Positions 22,202-33,295 of a DNA stretch of 64,000 bases are shown in pieces. The notes below the pieces were generated by a model, which ran no database searches, was not told the DNA's origin, and was given only the letters and a program-made list of their open reading frames with translations. Both the position numbers and the translations under genes were made by a program. Every line of letters starts with the position of its first letter. Position 1 is the stretch's first letter. The stretch covers positions 1,678,033-1,742,032 of the forward strand of contig ML679973.1 of assembly GCA_007922225.1 (NCBI GenBank), given 5' to 3'. Origin of the DNA: Emydura subglobosa (lineage: Eukaryota; Chordata; Testudines; Chelidae).

Positions 22202-23098
22202 TGTGTCACAGACAGCCTTGTAACTCTGGCTGCCTGAAATTCTTCTGTTGCTGTGACTCACAGCCTGGACACCAGCAGGCTTGCAGGCAGGCATGCAGGG
22301 GACACTCTGAGTGCCTGTGTACTGTACATCCCTGGATCAGCAACTCTGACAAATATCCATAATTCCTCAATACAAACGATTACAAATGAATCACCAGAAT
22401 GTCATGGGCTTTCATAAAACACCTCACCTGATACACTTTTATAACACAGTAATATTGTACACAATCACTTGATTCAATTATTTATCACTTGAGGTTCAGA
22501 TCGCCTGTCTTGAGAGCCCAGATAAAGTTTCTCTTCCCTGTTGGGGTATAGATGCCTTGCTGCCTCCTTCCCCCTTGTTAGCTTGATATTTGTGTTTACC
22601 TCATACGTAAATTGACCTTCATTGTCTCTGCTTGATGACCAGACTGGTCAGAAAAACAAACACATTTCTTTGTCTAGGGCAAACCTGTTTACCAACTCCC
22701 CTGACATGACTGGCTTAATTAAACTTTAGTCATAACTCCAGGATATATCCCTAGCTTGTAATACACACCATGCACATATTACTTTCAAGAATATTAAGGA
22801 TCAGTGAGTTATTAGTTTTCCAATGACATATTACATGACACCTTTTAGATACAGATTATAACTAAAATGAGTTGGAAGTACACCGAACTGGTCAGGCCAG
22901 CTAAAACTCATTACCTGATACCTGTGAGCCTCTTGCCTTCTGGCACTGGGATGCTCTTAGAGTCACAACCTGCTGTAACACTGGGGCATATGGTGCTTTG
23001 TAACTCTTTTCTAGGTGTTACACTTTAAGAGTAAAAAGGGCCCCCCATCCTGTCTGCAAGGCACTCCTCTGAGTTAGTTGCAGAGCCCTGCTGTCACA
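22202..23098 (-). mobile_element. LTR-like repeat, antisense
   Basis: The ends TGTGTCACAG and TGCTGTCACA give TG...CA termini about 0.9 kb apart, and internal words (ATTGTCTCTGCTTGA, TAAAGTTTCTCTTCC, GATGCCTTGCT) recur in the same order at 52500-52660. No target-site duplication was found. The element is probably an ERV-type solo LTR; the exact family is unknown. Confidence 0.5.
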
Positions 23099-24165
23099 AA
23101 GTGAGTCACACACACTGTGCTCTCTCTCGCATGGAGACTTATATTTGTTATTGCTGTATTGTTTTCTTTAATCTAAAATAAAACTCAGTGAGACTGAAAG
23201 AGCTGTATCCATTTTCTTTTTGTGGAGAGGTGAGGGGAGGGGAAGATGAGGGGGCATTACCTCAACCCCCATTTCACACAATCTAAGAGTGAATACTCAA
23301 AGAGGGAAGCAAATGCCTGCATATTCCTCTGCTCATCAGAGAGTTTGGAGAAGGGTTAAACCTCATGAGGCACAGTCCTTGTATAAACTCTGCCTGGGGA
23401 TGATGCAACTCTGCACTGTCTCCAAAATGGGCCAGATTGTAGTTTACAGAAATCTGTCCTCTACGTTTTTCACAGGAATTAGTTCAGACACAATTCAAGG
23501 ACTTAAGAGATGCTTAGATAGTATTATATACAAAGAAAAATGTCATTTAATCAACCAAATGGAGAGAGAAAATCTCTCTGAATTTCAAGCTAGACTTCAA
23601 AAGTTTCCCACCTGACAGCCTTCTGCAAGAAGTAAGAAGAGAACCCCTTACATCCATGTCTCCCAAACTTCTGAAAGCTGAGCCCCCTTTCAGGAAAATA
23701 AAACCAATCACCCCACCTACCAGCATCCCCTGCAGCTCTGTCATGTAGTGTTAAAGTCCTACTCATCTTAACATGTACACCTTCCATGTCGCTAGCTAAT
23801 CCTTTGCCCGCTCTCTCATCTTCAACACATTGGGGAACACTGCTGCAGAACTTGATCAGATTACTTTCTCGCCTTTCTTACATGTTTTGATGAGTGGTGG
23901 CATAGTTAACAATGCTGACATTTAAAATAGTATTGGCATCTGTGTTAGCACCCATCAAAATGAATGGAGACATTCACATCTCAGAGCTGTTGTTTCAGGC
24001 TCTCTGAAAACTCAGGCAGATGTCTCTTGCATTCACTTCACATTTTGAAGGTTTTGTTCACATCTATAACAAAGTAGAGACTGAATTTTATTTCAAATGA
24101 AAGCTGACACTCTGGAGAGGAACTGGGAGGTCTGTCCGTACATCCCTTGGCTACTCCTTTTACCA
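23099..24165. other. Mixed remnant between LTR and gag
   Basis: AATCTAAAATAAAACTCAGT near 23171 resembles an LTR polyadenylation site. A plus-strand frame at 23289-23615 (108 codons) ends in NQMERENLSEFQARLQKF, which is like the capsid region of a Gypsy gag and may belong with the gag piece at 24170. The stretch 23620-24165 is unassigned. Confidence 0.35.
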
Positions 24166-24169
24166 CGTG

Positions 24170-24665
24170 TCCAACATTTTGTGAAACATTGCCTTAGATG
24201 GCTTTGTTTTTGGTGCAAGGAACCCAGAAATAACAGATAGTCTGTTGGGCACTGTTCATATGAAGGAACTTTCCCTGGAAGAAACTGTGGATAAAGCTTT
24301 AGTGTTTGAGTCCATAAAGAAATAGATTCTTGAATTCAGGAAAGTGCTTCTGCTAGCCTCCTATGTGAGGGAAGAAAGGCCCAATCCACAATTGAACAAA
24401 AGGACATGGCTCGCCTTGCCCAATATAATATCGGGAATTTGGAAAAATCTGTGCTTCCATTGGTTGCAGACATCACATGGAACAAAGCATGTTTCTTCAA
24501 GCAGTGCGAGTACAGGAGCTGTGGCAAGGGGGAAATGCTGGCCAGGCCTGTTGCACAGCATGACTGCAGAGAAGAACACACTGAGAAGAAGTCATTAATA
24601 CATATAAATATGAACCACCTTGTGACAGATACGGCAATTTCCTGCAATATCCTTGACGACCCTTA
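24170..24665 (+). pseudogene. Gag remnant of a second Ty3/Gypsy lineage
   Basis: Overlapping broken frames read FVFGARNPEITDSLLGTV and then KELSLEETVDKALVFESIKK, the capsid C-terminus of vertebrate Gypsy gag. They are followed around 24480-24590 by a degraded cysteine-histidine stretch (CEYRSCGKGE, then HDC) where the zinc knuckle belongs. The lineage differs from the element at 3614-7142. Protease and RT are missing downstream. Confidence 0.65.
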
Positions 24666-24739
24666 TTGAAGTAAGTTTAAGTATCTTTGAGGTCCATTGT
24701 ATTAAATGAATGGTTTATGTATTGTTATAGGCTGGGATT

Positions 24740-25270
24740 GTATGTAATCTCTCTAGAGCGAGAAAAGGGATATAAACCCAAGTAACGTTATGAATTGTAT
24801 CATGCAACGGGCCAGACAAGGATAGAGTTTTGGAACATATAATGATAAGTGCTTTTCCTGGGAATCTCTAGGGGAGGTGAATGCAAATGTCCCTCCTTCT
24901 TTTATGCAAAAACCCAGCCTTTTGAAGCTACACCCTCAGGAGAGAACCATTGTCTGTTGATTACCTGTTTCCAGAATCTGAAGATCAAAGGCCCATGCTG
25001 TATAAAGAAAAGACTGAAGTATTTGTGGTTGTGCTTGTTATGATCTAAAGCTGTTATGAACTTGTAATTATAGAAAAAGCCCTTTGTGGGATTTGAAGGA
25101 CTGGCTTCTTGTTGGAATTGGGGTGAGCTCTACTGCCCAAGAGAGGTGGTGGCTGAGAAGCCGGGTGCCTAAGCTGTGTGACCTTGCTGGACAACAGAGG
25201 GGGAATACAGGTGCAGTTGCCCGGAATTGTTGGAAGTAGTTCTATTCAAATCATGCCTCTTTATGACAAG
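24740..25270 (+). mobile_element. LTR-like repeat, sense
   Basis: GGGATATAAACCCAAGTAAC, GGCCCATGCTGTATAAAGAA (with a TATAAA near 24998), GACTGGCTTCTTGTTGGAAT and GGAACAGAGG-like ends follow a repeat I recall from turtle DNA that behaves like an LTR. Boundaries and duplication are not resolved. Confidence 0.5.
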
Positions 25271-25352
25271 GGAGCTTCTGAATTATACCATTTCTCAGAA
25301 CTTCTATAGTGTGGAAGGCAGAGAGATCAGATACACCACATTGATAAAGGCT

Positions 25353-25790
25353 ACATTATTATTTATTACTGTAGAACCTCGAAGCCCTAGTCATGGACCA
25401 GGACACCATGATGCCAGGTGCTGTGCAAACACAGAACAAAAAGTCCTGCCCTTAAGAACATACAATCTACATATAAGACAAGAGACAACAAATGGATTCA
25501 GACAGATGGGGGAGTACAAGGAAACAATGAGATAGTATTGGTCTGCATGATAGGCAGTGGTCTCACACACCAGCAACCTCACTATTGTCCAATTTTTTGT
25601 AAGTATCACAACAAAGGAGAGTTTGAAGGAGGCATATGAAAGCGGATGATGAGGTAGCTTTGTGTATGTTTATGGGGATCCCCTCCCAACCATGAGGGGC
25701 GGCATAGGTGAGAATAGGAAAGAATTGACTCAGGGACTGTGGCTCTGTGATTTTTGAAGAGATGTACAAACTAAAATATCCTGGTGCAAA
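25353..25790 (+). repeat. Interspersed repeat starting ATTATTATTTATTACTGTAG
   Basis: The text ACCTCGAAGCCCTAGTCATG, CAGGTGCTGTGCAAACACAG and GGATTCAGACAGATGGGGGA is a familiar reptile repeat whose start resembles an inverted L3-type tail. Shorter copies of its start lie at 58188-58285 (minus-type words) and 63922-64000. The class is uncertain. Confidence 0.55.
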
Positions 25791-25914
25791 ACAAATAAGC
25801 CAATGAAGCTCTGAAAACTGTAGTCAGGGAGACATAAAGTACTAATTTGCCTGCAGGTCAATGTCAATTATAAAGATACTTGCTTAGTCATTATAGTGAC
25901 CAAAGGAAATGAGT

Positions 25915-26335
25915 TTTCAGGTAATTTACAGAAAATAATAAGGAAATGTACTTGTGCTTGATGCTTATTCCCAGTGAGCAGAAGTAGTGCACATAATGAA
26001 CAGCTGCTGATTGATGCACTGAAGTATATGTTTACTGTATATGGATTACTTGAAGGGAAAGTGTCAGATAATCATTCTCAATTTGTTTCTGAGAAATTCA
26101 GTAACAAATACTCAGTCTGCTACTTCAACCCAGGAACCAACCTAGTGAGTCAGCATCAAACGTGTTAGCTGAATGCTTCAAACAGACTCTTAAGCCAACT
26201 TTAGTAACAAATGACGTCAAAGCCATGCAACACTGTATTGGAAATGTTGTTATAGGAGACTACATCACACTCTGCCATTCCAAAAACAGACTTGCAGTTA
26301 CATAGCTAAAGACAAAACACACACAAACCATAAGC
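25915..26335 (+). pseudogene. Integrase remnant of the second Gypsy lineage
   Basis: An open frame at 25974-26168 reads EQLLIDALKYMFTVYGLLEG and VSDNHSQFVSEKF, the integrase core around the second catalytic aspartate (the SDN motif, where the family has SDNGPQF). After a frameshift, LAECFKQTLKPTLV continues toward the catalytic glutamate region, which is degraded. The fragment belongs with the gag piece upstream; all RT sequence between has been lost or replaced by other repeats. Confidence 0.8.
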
Positions 26336-26360
26336 TGTGGCACTGTGAATCACAGTTTCC

Positions 26361-26450
26361 ATGTCTATACTAGGGGTTTTCTCCAGCACAACCACATCAA
26401 AGTAGCTATACAAGTGGCCAAAAGCCAATGTAGACAGAGACTGACTCTGG
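26361..26450. mobile_element. Small MITE-like inverted repeat
   Basis: CATGTCTATACTAGGGGTTTT near 26361 is an imperfect inverted copy of AAAAGCCAATGTAGACAGAG near 26429. The 'gtctacac' type ends suggest the Harbinger-like group. Confidence 0.45.
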
Positions 26451-26624
26451 GAAATCCAAGGATTCAGGAAATGCAAAGTTAGGTTGAAAGCTCAGCCTTA
26501 ACTGTCCTCTCTTGTGCTTATGCCTTAAAATACAGTCTATCTCATATCATTATAAATGATTTGTTAATTATTTTAACACAAAATTGAATTTCTTATACAT
26601 CTCTAATACAAGCAACAATATAAA

Positions 26625-26755
26625 TGGGGTCAGGTTCAGATCTTACCTTATTTCCACCAGTGTAAACCTGGAGTAACTCCACTGACTTCAACAGAGTGAC
26701 TGAAGATTTATAGCAGTGCAACTGACATCAGAAATTGGCCCACAGCCTTCAGAGT
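26625..26755. repeat. Short palindromic repeat, 'tacaccagtgtaa' family
   Basis: TTCCACCAGTGTAAACCTGG, AGTAACTCCACTGACTTCAA and ATTGGCCCACAG match the family noted at 13835-13970. Confidence 0.6.
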
Positions 26756-27660
26756 TGTCTTGATTCTTAAGTCTCAACAAGATCTACAAAATAAGCCAAA
26801 TTAGAAGAAAAACATTTGATTTTTTTTAAAGTTAGGGATGTTTAAAGTGAGTAAATTGAAACTTTTTCTATTCGCTCAACCAGCCAACCAGACTGTATCC
26901 TTGAATTATCAGTGACCTGTGGAAGACTTAAATAGAGTCTTCCTAATGGGGTTGATACCTCTGTAAATTGGGGCTAAGAGAGAAAAGCAATCTGATTTGG
27001 AGTACATTTCTAAAACTATCGTTGGATTGTAAGCTGTTAACTCCCATCAGATTCAACACAATGTTTCGAACATGTACGCCACTGAGAGGACATCTCTGTC
27101 TGCACCAGGAGACTTTTCTACCATTTTTATGACTGGGTGGAATGAAGCAGTATTTTTCTGCTGCAACAGGAGTTAGTGCACTGATGCTGTTTGAGAAGAA
27201 GAGAGAAGGAAATCATGGGAATGGGAGGTATGTTAATAAACTATTGGGCAGTGGATAGAGTTTCTGTTTGGCTTAGGTAGACAGTAACATTGTGGAAGAG
27301 GGAATTTTCTCCTTTGCTCTCCCATTTCACGATTCTACCTTAGCCTCTGTGGGGTGGGGGCTACAAATGTCCAACAAGAAGACAGTCCTCCTGAGGTGAG
27401 AGATCCATGGGGGGTGGGCTGAGCGTTATGGAGGGAAGGAGAAAGAACATGACCCTTTATGCAACGTTGGGAGTCCTTTGGGGCATATGGGGTTCCTGGG
27501 GTTTTGAGCTCTGCTCGCCTAATTGTTTTTGAAGGCCGGGAATTATTTATAGCCATTGTATTTATTTTTTTATATTGATGGCTTTGCATACTACCCTTGA
27601 AGTCCTTGCCTTGAAATTCAGCTGTGGCACAGTGCTTATTCAGTGGCTACTGTATAATGA
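26756..27660. other. No feature recognised
   Basis: Ordinary composition. 27335-27600 is somewhat GC-rich then AT-rich. No coding frame is supported. Confidence 0.3.
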
Positions 27661-27962
27661 CTCAGGACTTGTCTACACTTATGGAGCTGCAGTGGTGCTG
27701 CTGCGCCGGTGCAGTTGTGCCACTGTAGCACTTAGTGAAGACGCTACCTATGCCGATAGGAGAGCTTCTCCCATTGGTGTAGGTACTCCACCACCCCGAG
27801 AGGCAGTAACTATGTTGATGGGAGAAACCATCATGTCAACATAGCGCTTTCTACACCTGGGTCTAGGTCAGTATATCTGTATCGCTCAGGGGTGTGAATT
27901 TTTCACACTGCTAAGTGATGTAGTTATACTGACATAAGTTTGTAGTGTAGACCAGGGCTAAG
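27661..27962 (+). mobile_element. MITE with terminal inverted repeats, Harbinger-like
   Basis: The left end CTCAGGACTTGTCTACACTT and the right end TGTAGTGTAGACCAGGGCTA are imperfect inverted repeats. Inside are further palindromes, for example GGAGAGCTTCTCCCAT around 27759. I recognise it as a non-coding repeat of turtles and crocodilians. The TCA/TAA edges are compatible with a three-base duplication. Confidence 0.72.
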
Positions 27963-28079
27963 AGAGCTCAATGTTGCCGGTGCAGACTGGCAATCTGGGG
28001 CAGCAGGAGGGGAGACTGGCTGTGCAAACCTCCTTCTACCCCTATCATGAGGGATAGGCTAAATGAAATGGAGAGACCT

Positions 28080-28650
28080 TTTTTTAGATATAAACAAGGT
28101 ATTGTCATTTAATATCAGTCCCAATGATCTAATCAACAATCCCATCTCTGAATCACAGGCCATTGGATCTTTTTCTACCTTGTTTGCTAGATTGGAGAGC
28201 CCATTATTAAATATCTGTTCCCCATGTAGGTACTTATATACTATAATCAAGTCACCCCTTAACCTTCTCTCTGTTAAACTAAATAGACTGAGTTCCTTAG
28301 CTCTATCACTATAGGGCATGTTTTCCAACCCTTTAATCATGCTTGTGGCCCTTCTCTGCTTTATCAACATCTCCTCTCCAATTTATCAAAATCCTTCTTC
28401 AATTGTGGACCCCAGAACAGGACACAGGATTCCAGCAGTGCTCACAGCAATGCCAAATATAGAGGCAATATAACCTCCCTGCTCAGTATTTCCCTGTTTA
28501 GACAGCCAAGCTTCATATTACATATTCCAGGTGCCCATTGCAGCGTGAGCCTCGCTGGCAAACCTAAATACTGGTCTTACTCCCAATCACCAAACTCCTG
28601 TGCATTTCCCCATCCCCTAAAAGGACAATAGGCCGTTTTCACACTTCTGC
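28080..28650 (-). mobile_element. CR1 LINE fragment
   Basis: In minus-strand view, 28370-28059 carries [20 protein letters not shown] and [20 protein letters not shown], the CR1 ORF2 C-terminal part. The copy extends upstream (to about 28650) in a diverged form. The element 3' end is lost. Confidence 0.9.
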
Positions 28651-29084
28651 TTAATCAGAGAAATCTTGAATAAATTCCCCTCCTCTGTTCAAGCAAAGAC
28701 TCCGGCCTCCATAGCCTGAACCCAGGGTTAATATTACAACTGTTTTTTCGCATGGGAGGTGAACAGATAGGTTGGGCGTGGCTAAGCCTTTGCTTTTGTA
28801 GTTTGTTGAGATGAGAGAGGTACACTAAGTGTTGAGTTTCACAGTGCGATTTCTCCACTCAGTCCATTACATGTCAGTCATGCTTCCTTTCTTCTCCACA
28901 ATAAGTAGCAGCACTTCAGCACCAATCTCAGAGCTTTCCCACTTATCCCAATTCTTCTCCCATTCACAATGAAGGAGGAAAGAGAGAAGCACTTTGCACT
29001 TTATTAATTTGGCAAAACGACTCCACGTTGTTAGTCGATAGTGAGGAGTGGTGTACAGACTAATCTGGAGTTTCTAGGGGCAGT
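28651..29084. other. No feature recognised
   Basis: Nothing assignable between the CR1 and the L3-like copy. Confidence 0.3.
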
Positions 29085-29800
29085 GTTTTTTGAAATATGG
29101 AAATTGTTCCTGTGAACGTAGCTGCCTGTGTGGGCAATTATGGTCATAGAGAGAGAAGGGATCTCTTAGAAGCTTGGGCCCATTCCATAGAGGGCTTTGA
29201 ATATCAGAGCCAGAACCTTTGATTACACTGTATTCAGAGGAGCCAGGCACTCTTGGGGACCTGGGCTGGTAAGTGAGCTACTGCATTCTGAGCCAACTGG
29301 AGCTTTATCCCAGTCATCATTTCTAGGGTCATGAGTTGCAATGAGCCAGCCTGGCAGTTATGAATCCATGGATCACCAACGCCAAATCTGAATCTGATAG
29401 GATAGGTCCCAGTCTTCTTGCCAGCTGCAGACGGGAGATGGTGTTAACAGCATGTCTAGTTTTTCGGGTATTCACTAGCAGTGAAGGGTCCTGAAGAAGT
29501 GAGGCTGCAGACTGACCTGATGGCTAGAAAGCAGGTACCCTGGTTGGAGGAATATACTCTGTTCTGGTGAGAATGAGTTTTTAAAAGGATTTCCCCCTTC
29601 CTTCTAGAATCCCTCTGTCTTGCCAGGGTTCAGCACTCCCTAGCTGCTCTTCATCCAGGTGCTGATGTCTCCTAGAGCTGGAGATAGTGCTGTTTGCACA
29701 TCCGGTGAAAGAGACGTGGAGTCGCGTGTCATGTGCATGCAGCTGACACCTGAGCTCATGGTGCCTCACAATCTTGGCCTATAACTTCAAATGTTTAACA
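29085..29800 (-). mobile_element. L3/L2-like LINE with RT remnant
   Basis: The minus-strand frame 29769-29581 begins near CQLHAHDTRLHVSFTG, which lines up with the RT motif 'QLYADDTQL'; the active-site ADD has become AHD. Farther along, KLQLAQNAVAHL (around 29300) and a stretch near 29200 reading SDIQSPLWNGPK in one frame match the C-terminal 'LQLVQNAAARL' and 'FKALHGLGP' blocks of L2/L3 LINEs. Many frame changes and stops. It is much older than the CR1 copies. Confidence 0.7.
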
Positions 29801-30114
29801 GGGCAGGGAAGAGCAATGAGCCTTGTAGACATCCACAGGCGAGGCAAAGGAGCAGCTCCCCTCATGATTCTTTAGGATCAGAATTATTTCAATGCTTTCC
29901 TGTTCAGACCTGCTCTGCCTATACAGCATGTGCACTTGTTTTTTGTATGGCATATTATGAACACATGGTTGCCATAGCCCCAAAGCCATGTCACACACAC
30001 TGATATAAAGTATGGGTGATGTATAGGCCCCTTAAATTGACAAGACTCCCAAACTCTCTGCCTAATCTCTGTGTGCTTTGTCTAAACTGGCTGTTTTCGT
30101 GGCCGGGACTATTT

Positions 30115-30175
30115 GTCTTGTACAAATCAGAGCACACTGACAGTGCCTAGCAAATAATGAAATAAATAATAACTC
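30115..30175 (+). repeat. L3-like 3' tail
   Basis: CTTGTACAAATCAGAGCACA, then CAGTGCCTAGCAAATAATGA, is close to the tail at 20469-20533. Confidence 0.5.
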
Positions 30176-30179
30176 TAAA

Positions 30180-31143
30180 CGGCAAGGAAGCACTGAACCG
30201 CTGAAAGAACAAAAACAATCTCATTTTCAAAAGTAGCCCGACAATGTGTTTTACAGATTTCCCGCAGCAGTTGGATGGCTCGTCATTGAGGCCTTTTGTC
30301 TCCAACCCAGCATTTATCTCTCAGCCCTTTGAAGCTCATCCCAAGTAGAAGAAAATGTTTGTTTGCTGCTGGCCTTTGCGATTATGGCAGCAGCATCCGC
30401 TTTTTGAAGACAAGAGCCCTTTGTGCTGCACCACATTCGGCTGCAGGAAGCAAGTGGGTAAAACTGCCTCACCTCTTAGCCCAATTTCACACATTGGCTT
30501 CACAGCATTAATAAATTGGTTTCGTTTGCCACACATTTGGCAGGAGAATTTTCTAATAACATTTTTATCCCCTTTGAGAACATGAATCACTCACACGCTG
30601 AGTATAAAATTACTTCCCTCTCTGACTATTAAAGGTACCGCCCGTTAACAGAGGTCAGACGCTCAGTCTCACCAGTGGCAAAGTCAAAACCAGGGGCCAT
30701 GGCTTGGAGGCACAATTGTAAAGCTCAAAGCTTTCCTTTCTTAGGGAGGGTAGATAACCTATTTAGCACTTGGAATATATAGTTTTCTACAGCTGTCAAT
30801 CCTACCTGGTTGGGTACAGATTGAGAAAATGTGTTAGATTTACTGCATGACTCATGCAGCCAAGCCAATAAATAAATAAATAAAATGTGTGCAGCAGATG
30901 TCTGAGCGTTCCGTGCCTACATGGACTTTCAGAAGCTTCCTGTTTGAAATGGGGAATCTTCAAGGACAGATGGCCTTCGCTAGGACAGGACGTAGCACAT
31001 CAATAGCTGCAAACATGCAAACATCATGCAGTCATCCACTAAACTCGCACACATGTAACATTGTAAATAGAACCCGGGCTGTCTGGCTCCAGAAGCACCC
31101 CTTTCTCTGCAGTCAGCTGGCTCCTATTTTCTTAGGCCTCTAG
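30180..31143. other. Stretch with no recognised repeat; candidate unique or conserved DNA
   Basis: About 1 kb of balanced composition lacking any repeat I know, just before a strong CTCF-like motif. Overlapping short open frames (30296-30590, both strands) show no domain. Confidence 0.35.
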
Positions 31144-31159
31144 CCACCAGGGGGCAGTG
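31144..31159 (+). promoter_or_regulatory. CTCF-like binding motif
   Basis: CCACCAGGGGGCAGTG agrees with the vertebrate CTCF core CCASYAGRKGGCRS at every position. CTCF binding shapes chromatin loops and insulators. Occupancy cannot be judged from sequence. Confidence 0.7.
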
Positions 31160-31229
31160 AGGGACAAACCCACTAGCCAATCTGTTGCAATTTGTTTTGG
31201 AAAAGTAAAATTGGTGTCACAAGAGCAGG

Positions 31230-31490
31230 CTCAAGACTGCAGGGAGCTGACAATTTATTTAAACTTTTTCAACAGAAAAGGGCCTTTTAAAATACATTTT
31301 TCTTTCATTTGACAGTTTCTGGGTCTTTTTCAATGAAAAGCTGCAAACCATCATATTTCCAGTTTTCTAAAACTGATCATTTTGGGGGTTTTGGTTTTTT
31401 GTTTCAGTTTTTCACTGAAATGTTTTCATGGGAAATTTTGAAAAAAATAATTATGTAAAAAAAACCCCACCAAAAAGCAATTGGCATTTA
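31230..31490. repeat. A/T-rich 'ttttcaa...gaaaa' repeat-like stretch
   Basis: Alternating words such as TTTTTCAATGAAAA, TTTCACTGAAATG and GGGAAATTTTGAAAA form weak inverted pairs, as in a reptile repeat family I recall. Low specificity. Confidence 0.35.
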
Positions 31491-31644
31491 TGTCCAGCTC
31501 CATGACGAGTAAAGAACAAAGTCTACTTGTTTTGAATAGTGCTGAGCAATGATCACATGCACAGCGGGGAAGCGCAGCATGGAGGAAGAAGGAAAAATCG
31601 TGTCACTAAATGAAGAATTTGTTGAAAGCAACTATATGAGGTTC

Positions 31645-32127
31645 ATTAGGAATGTTGTTGTAGCCATGTTTGTCTCAGGATATTAGACAGACGAGGTTGG
31701 TGATGTAATATCTTTAATTAGACCTACTTCTGTTGGTGAAAGAGACAGGCTTTCCAGTTTACTCAGAGTTCTTCTTCAGCGCTGGGGAAGGTATTCAGAG
31801 CATAACTCCTAAATGCAAGGTGAAACAGATAAAATATGAACTAATGTTGCAAGAGACCATTTAAGATGAAGTGGGCAGTTAACACTTCTAAGGTTGTAGG
31901 ACAAAGGAGGGTTAGCAGGCTACAGATTGTTGTAACGAGCCATAAATCCAGTGTCTTTATTAAGTCTGTAAGTTTTGATGTCTATGAATTTTTGAAGGTG
32001 TTGTTCAGGTTTCCTTTGAGGATGAGGACTGAGAGGTCAGATATGGAGTGATCATCCTGTGAAAAGTGTTCACCCACAGTACTGATCATTGTAGCCATGG
32101 AGATATGTCTGCAGGTTTTGCATCTGT
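31645..32127 (-). mobile_element. Penelope-like element, antisense 3' part
   Basis: In minus-strand view the end reads AAAGATATTACATCACCAAC, GTCTGTCTAATATCCTGAG and CATGGCTACAACAACATTCC, the familiar terminal sequence of turtle Penelope-like elements. The body contains the GATCACTCCATATCTGACC stretch of the endonuclease region. It joins the next element head to head. Confidence 0.8.
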
Positions 32128-32191
32128 TGTTATGGCAGATATGACAAATATGGCAGACATGACAGATGCAAAGCCTGCAGACATATCTCCA
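32098..32191. repeat. Near-perfect palindrome at the Penelope junction
   Basis: Arms 32098-32127 and 32162-32191 are 30 bases each and differ at one position. Both contain TGCAGACATATCTCCA (or its complement), a Penelope-like element sequence. The 34-base centre holds a short tandem (ATGGCAGATATGACA and ATGGCAGACATGACA, the second copy running into the right arm). Confidence 0.95.
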
Positions 32192-32525
32192 CTGCTAGGA
32201 TGATCAATAGCCATTCACAACACACCTTTCAAGGTCCATAGGTCCTACACATGCCTATCACAACATGCAGTTTATCTCATTCCGTGCACAAATGCTCCAG
32301 GAACAACTATATGGGTGAAATGAGACAATGACTTCGCTCTTGAATGAACTGACACAGAAAAATGATAAAAGACAACAAACCCATAACATCCATGGATGAA
32401 CATGTTTCACAAAACAATCACTCCACATTTGACCTCTCACTCTGTGTAGCGCAAAAGCTTGTCTCTTTCATCACCAGAAGTTGATCCAATAAAAGGTATT
32501 ACCTCACCCATCTTGTCTCTCTATA
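32128..32525 (+). mobile_element. Penelope-like element, sense 3' part
   Basis: GCCTGCAGACATATCTCC, CACATGCCTATCACAACATG and GTGAAATGAGACAATGACTT run through the GIY-YIG endonuclease region. The copy ends AAAAGGTATTACCTCACCCA then CTTGTCTCTC, the same terminal sequence as the antisense copy. Frames are broken. RT is absent. Confidence 0.82.
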
Positions 32526-32544
32526 TGACTTTCAGAAATATGAA

Positions 32545-32612
32545 CTTATTAATTCTTTTCACTTCTATAGTGCCTTTCCTTTAAAGATTGCAAAACACTT
32601 TACTATCATGTG
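32545..32612 (+). repeat. Old SINE/LINE tail-like fragment
   Basis: CACTTCTATAGTGCCTTTCC followed by AAAGATTGCAAAACACTTTA resembles the 'tagtgcctttcatccagaggatctcaaagcgcttta' repeat. Confidence 0.5.
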
Positions 32613-33052
32613 TGAGGGTAGTGCATGCTATAGTTGAAGATTGAGTCCAGCTTTCATTTTAATCTATTTATTTGTTGTTAAGTTTCTAAAACATATTTCT
32701 GTTTGGTCTGAAAATTGTCATATTTGATTTCAGGCCAAAGGTGATTTTTTTCCCTTTTGTTTTAAGAATAAATAAGGTTCCACGATTTTCAAGTTTTGAG
32801 TAAAATGCCCCCAAACCAAACAGTCCCCACCACATGCATACACTCCTTCCCCATCAGGAATTCTGCACACAAATAGCTCAAAAATTGCATGACTGCTCTT
32901 GTTCAAACATGACTTGTCCTGTAGATCTTACTGAGTGTTAAGAAATAAGCCAAGATGAAAGCAATTGGTTCAGTATGTCTAAAATTACAGGCATTTAAGG
33001 ATGGAAGTTTTGTTTATGCACAGTAAAACATCCTGCAAACTTACAAATCTTT

Positions 33053-33295
33053 GCTTTATGGCCAAGATTTTCAAAAATAGGTGCTATAGTTAGGTTCCAA
33101 AATCCAAATTTGGGCAGCTGAATAAATGCTGATTTTCTAAAGAGCTGGGCATTCAGCTTCCCCCGCTGAGCAGAATTGAAATTGCTGGGTGCTCAGCATT
33201 TTTTAAAATCAGGCAACTTATTCAGATGCCTAACTATCAGTGTAGGAGCCTTAACTGCAGGTTCCTATTTTTGAAAATTATAGTCTATACTTTTG
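33053..33295. repeat. Palindromic MITE-like repeat, 15-bp perfect arms
   Basis: ATTTTCAAAAATAGG (33067-33081) and CCTATTTTTGAAAAT (33264-33278) are exact complements. The inner part repeats GTTAGG / CCTAAC and CTCAGC / GCTGAG pairs. It belongs with the repeat at 15492-15660. Confidence 0.75.
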
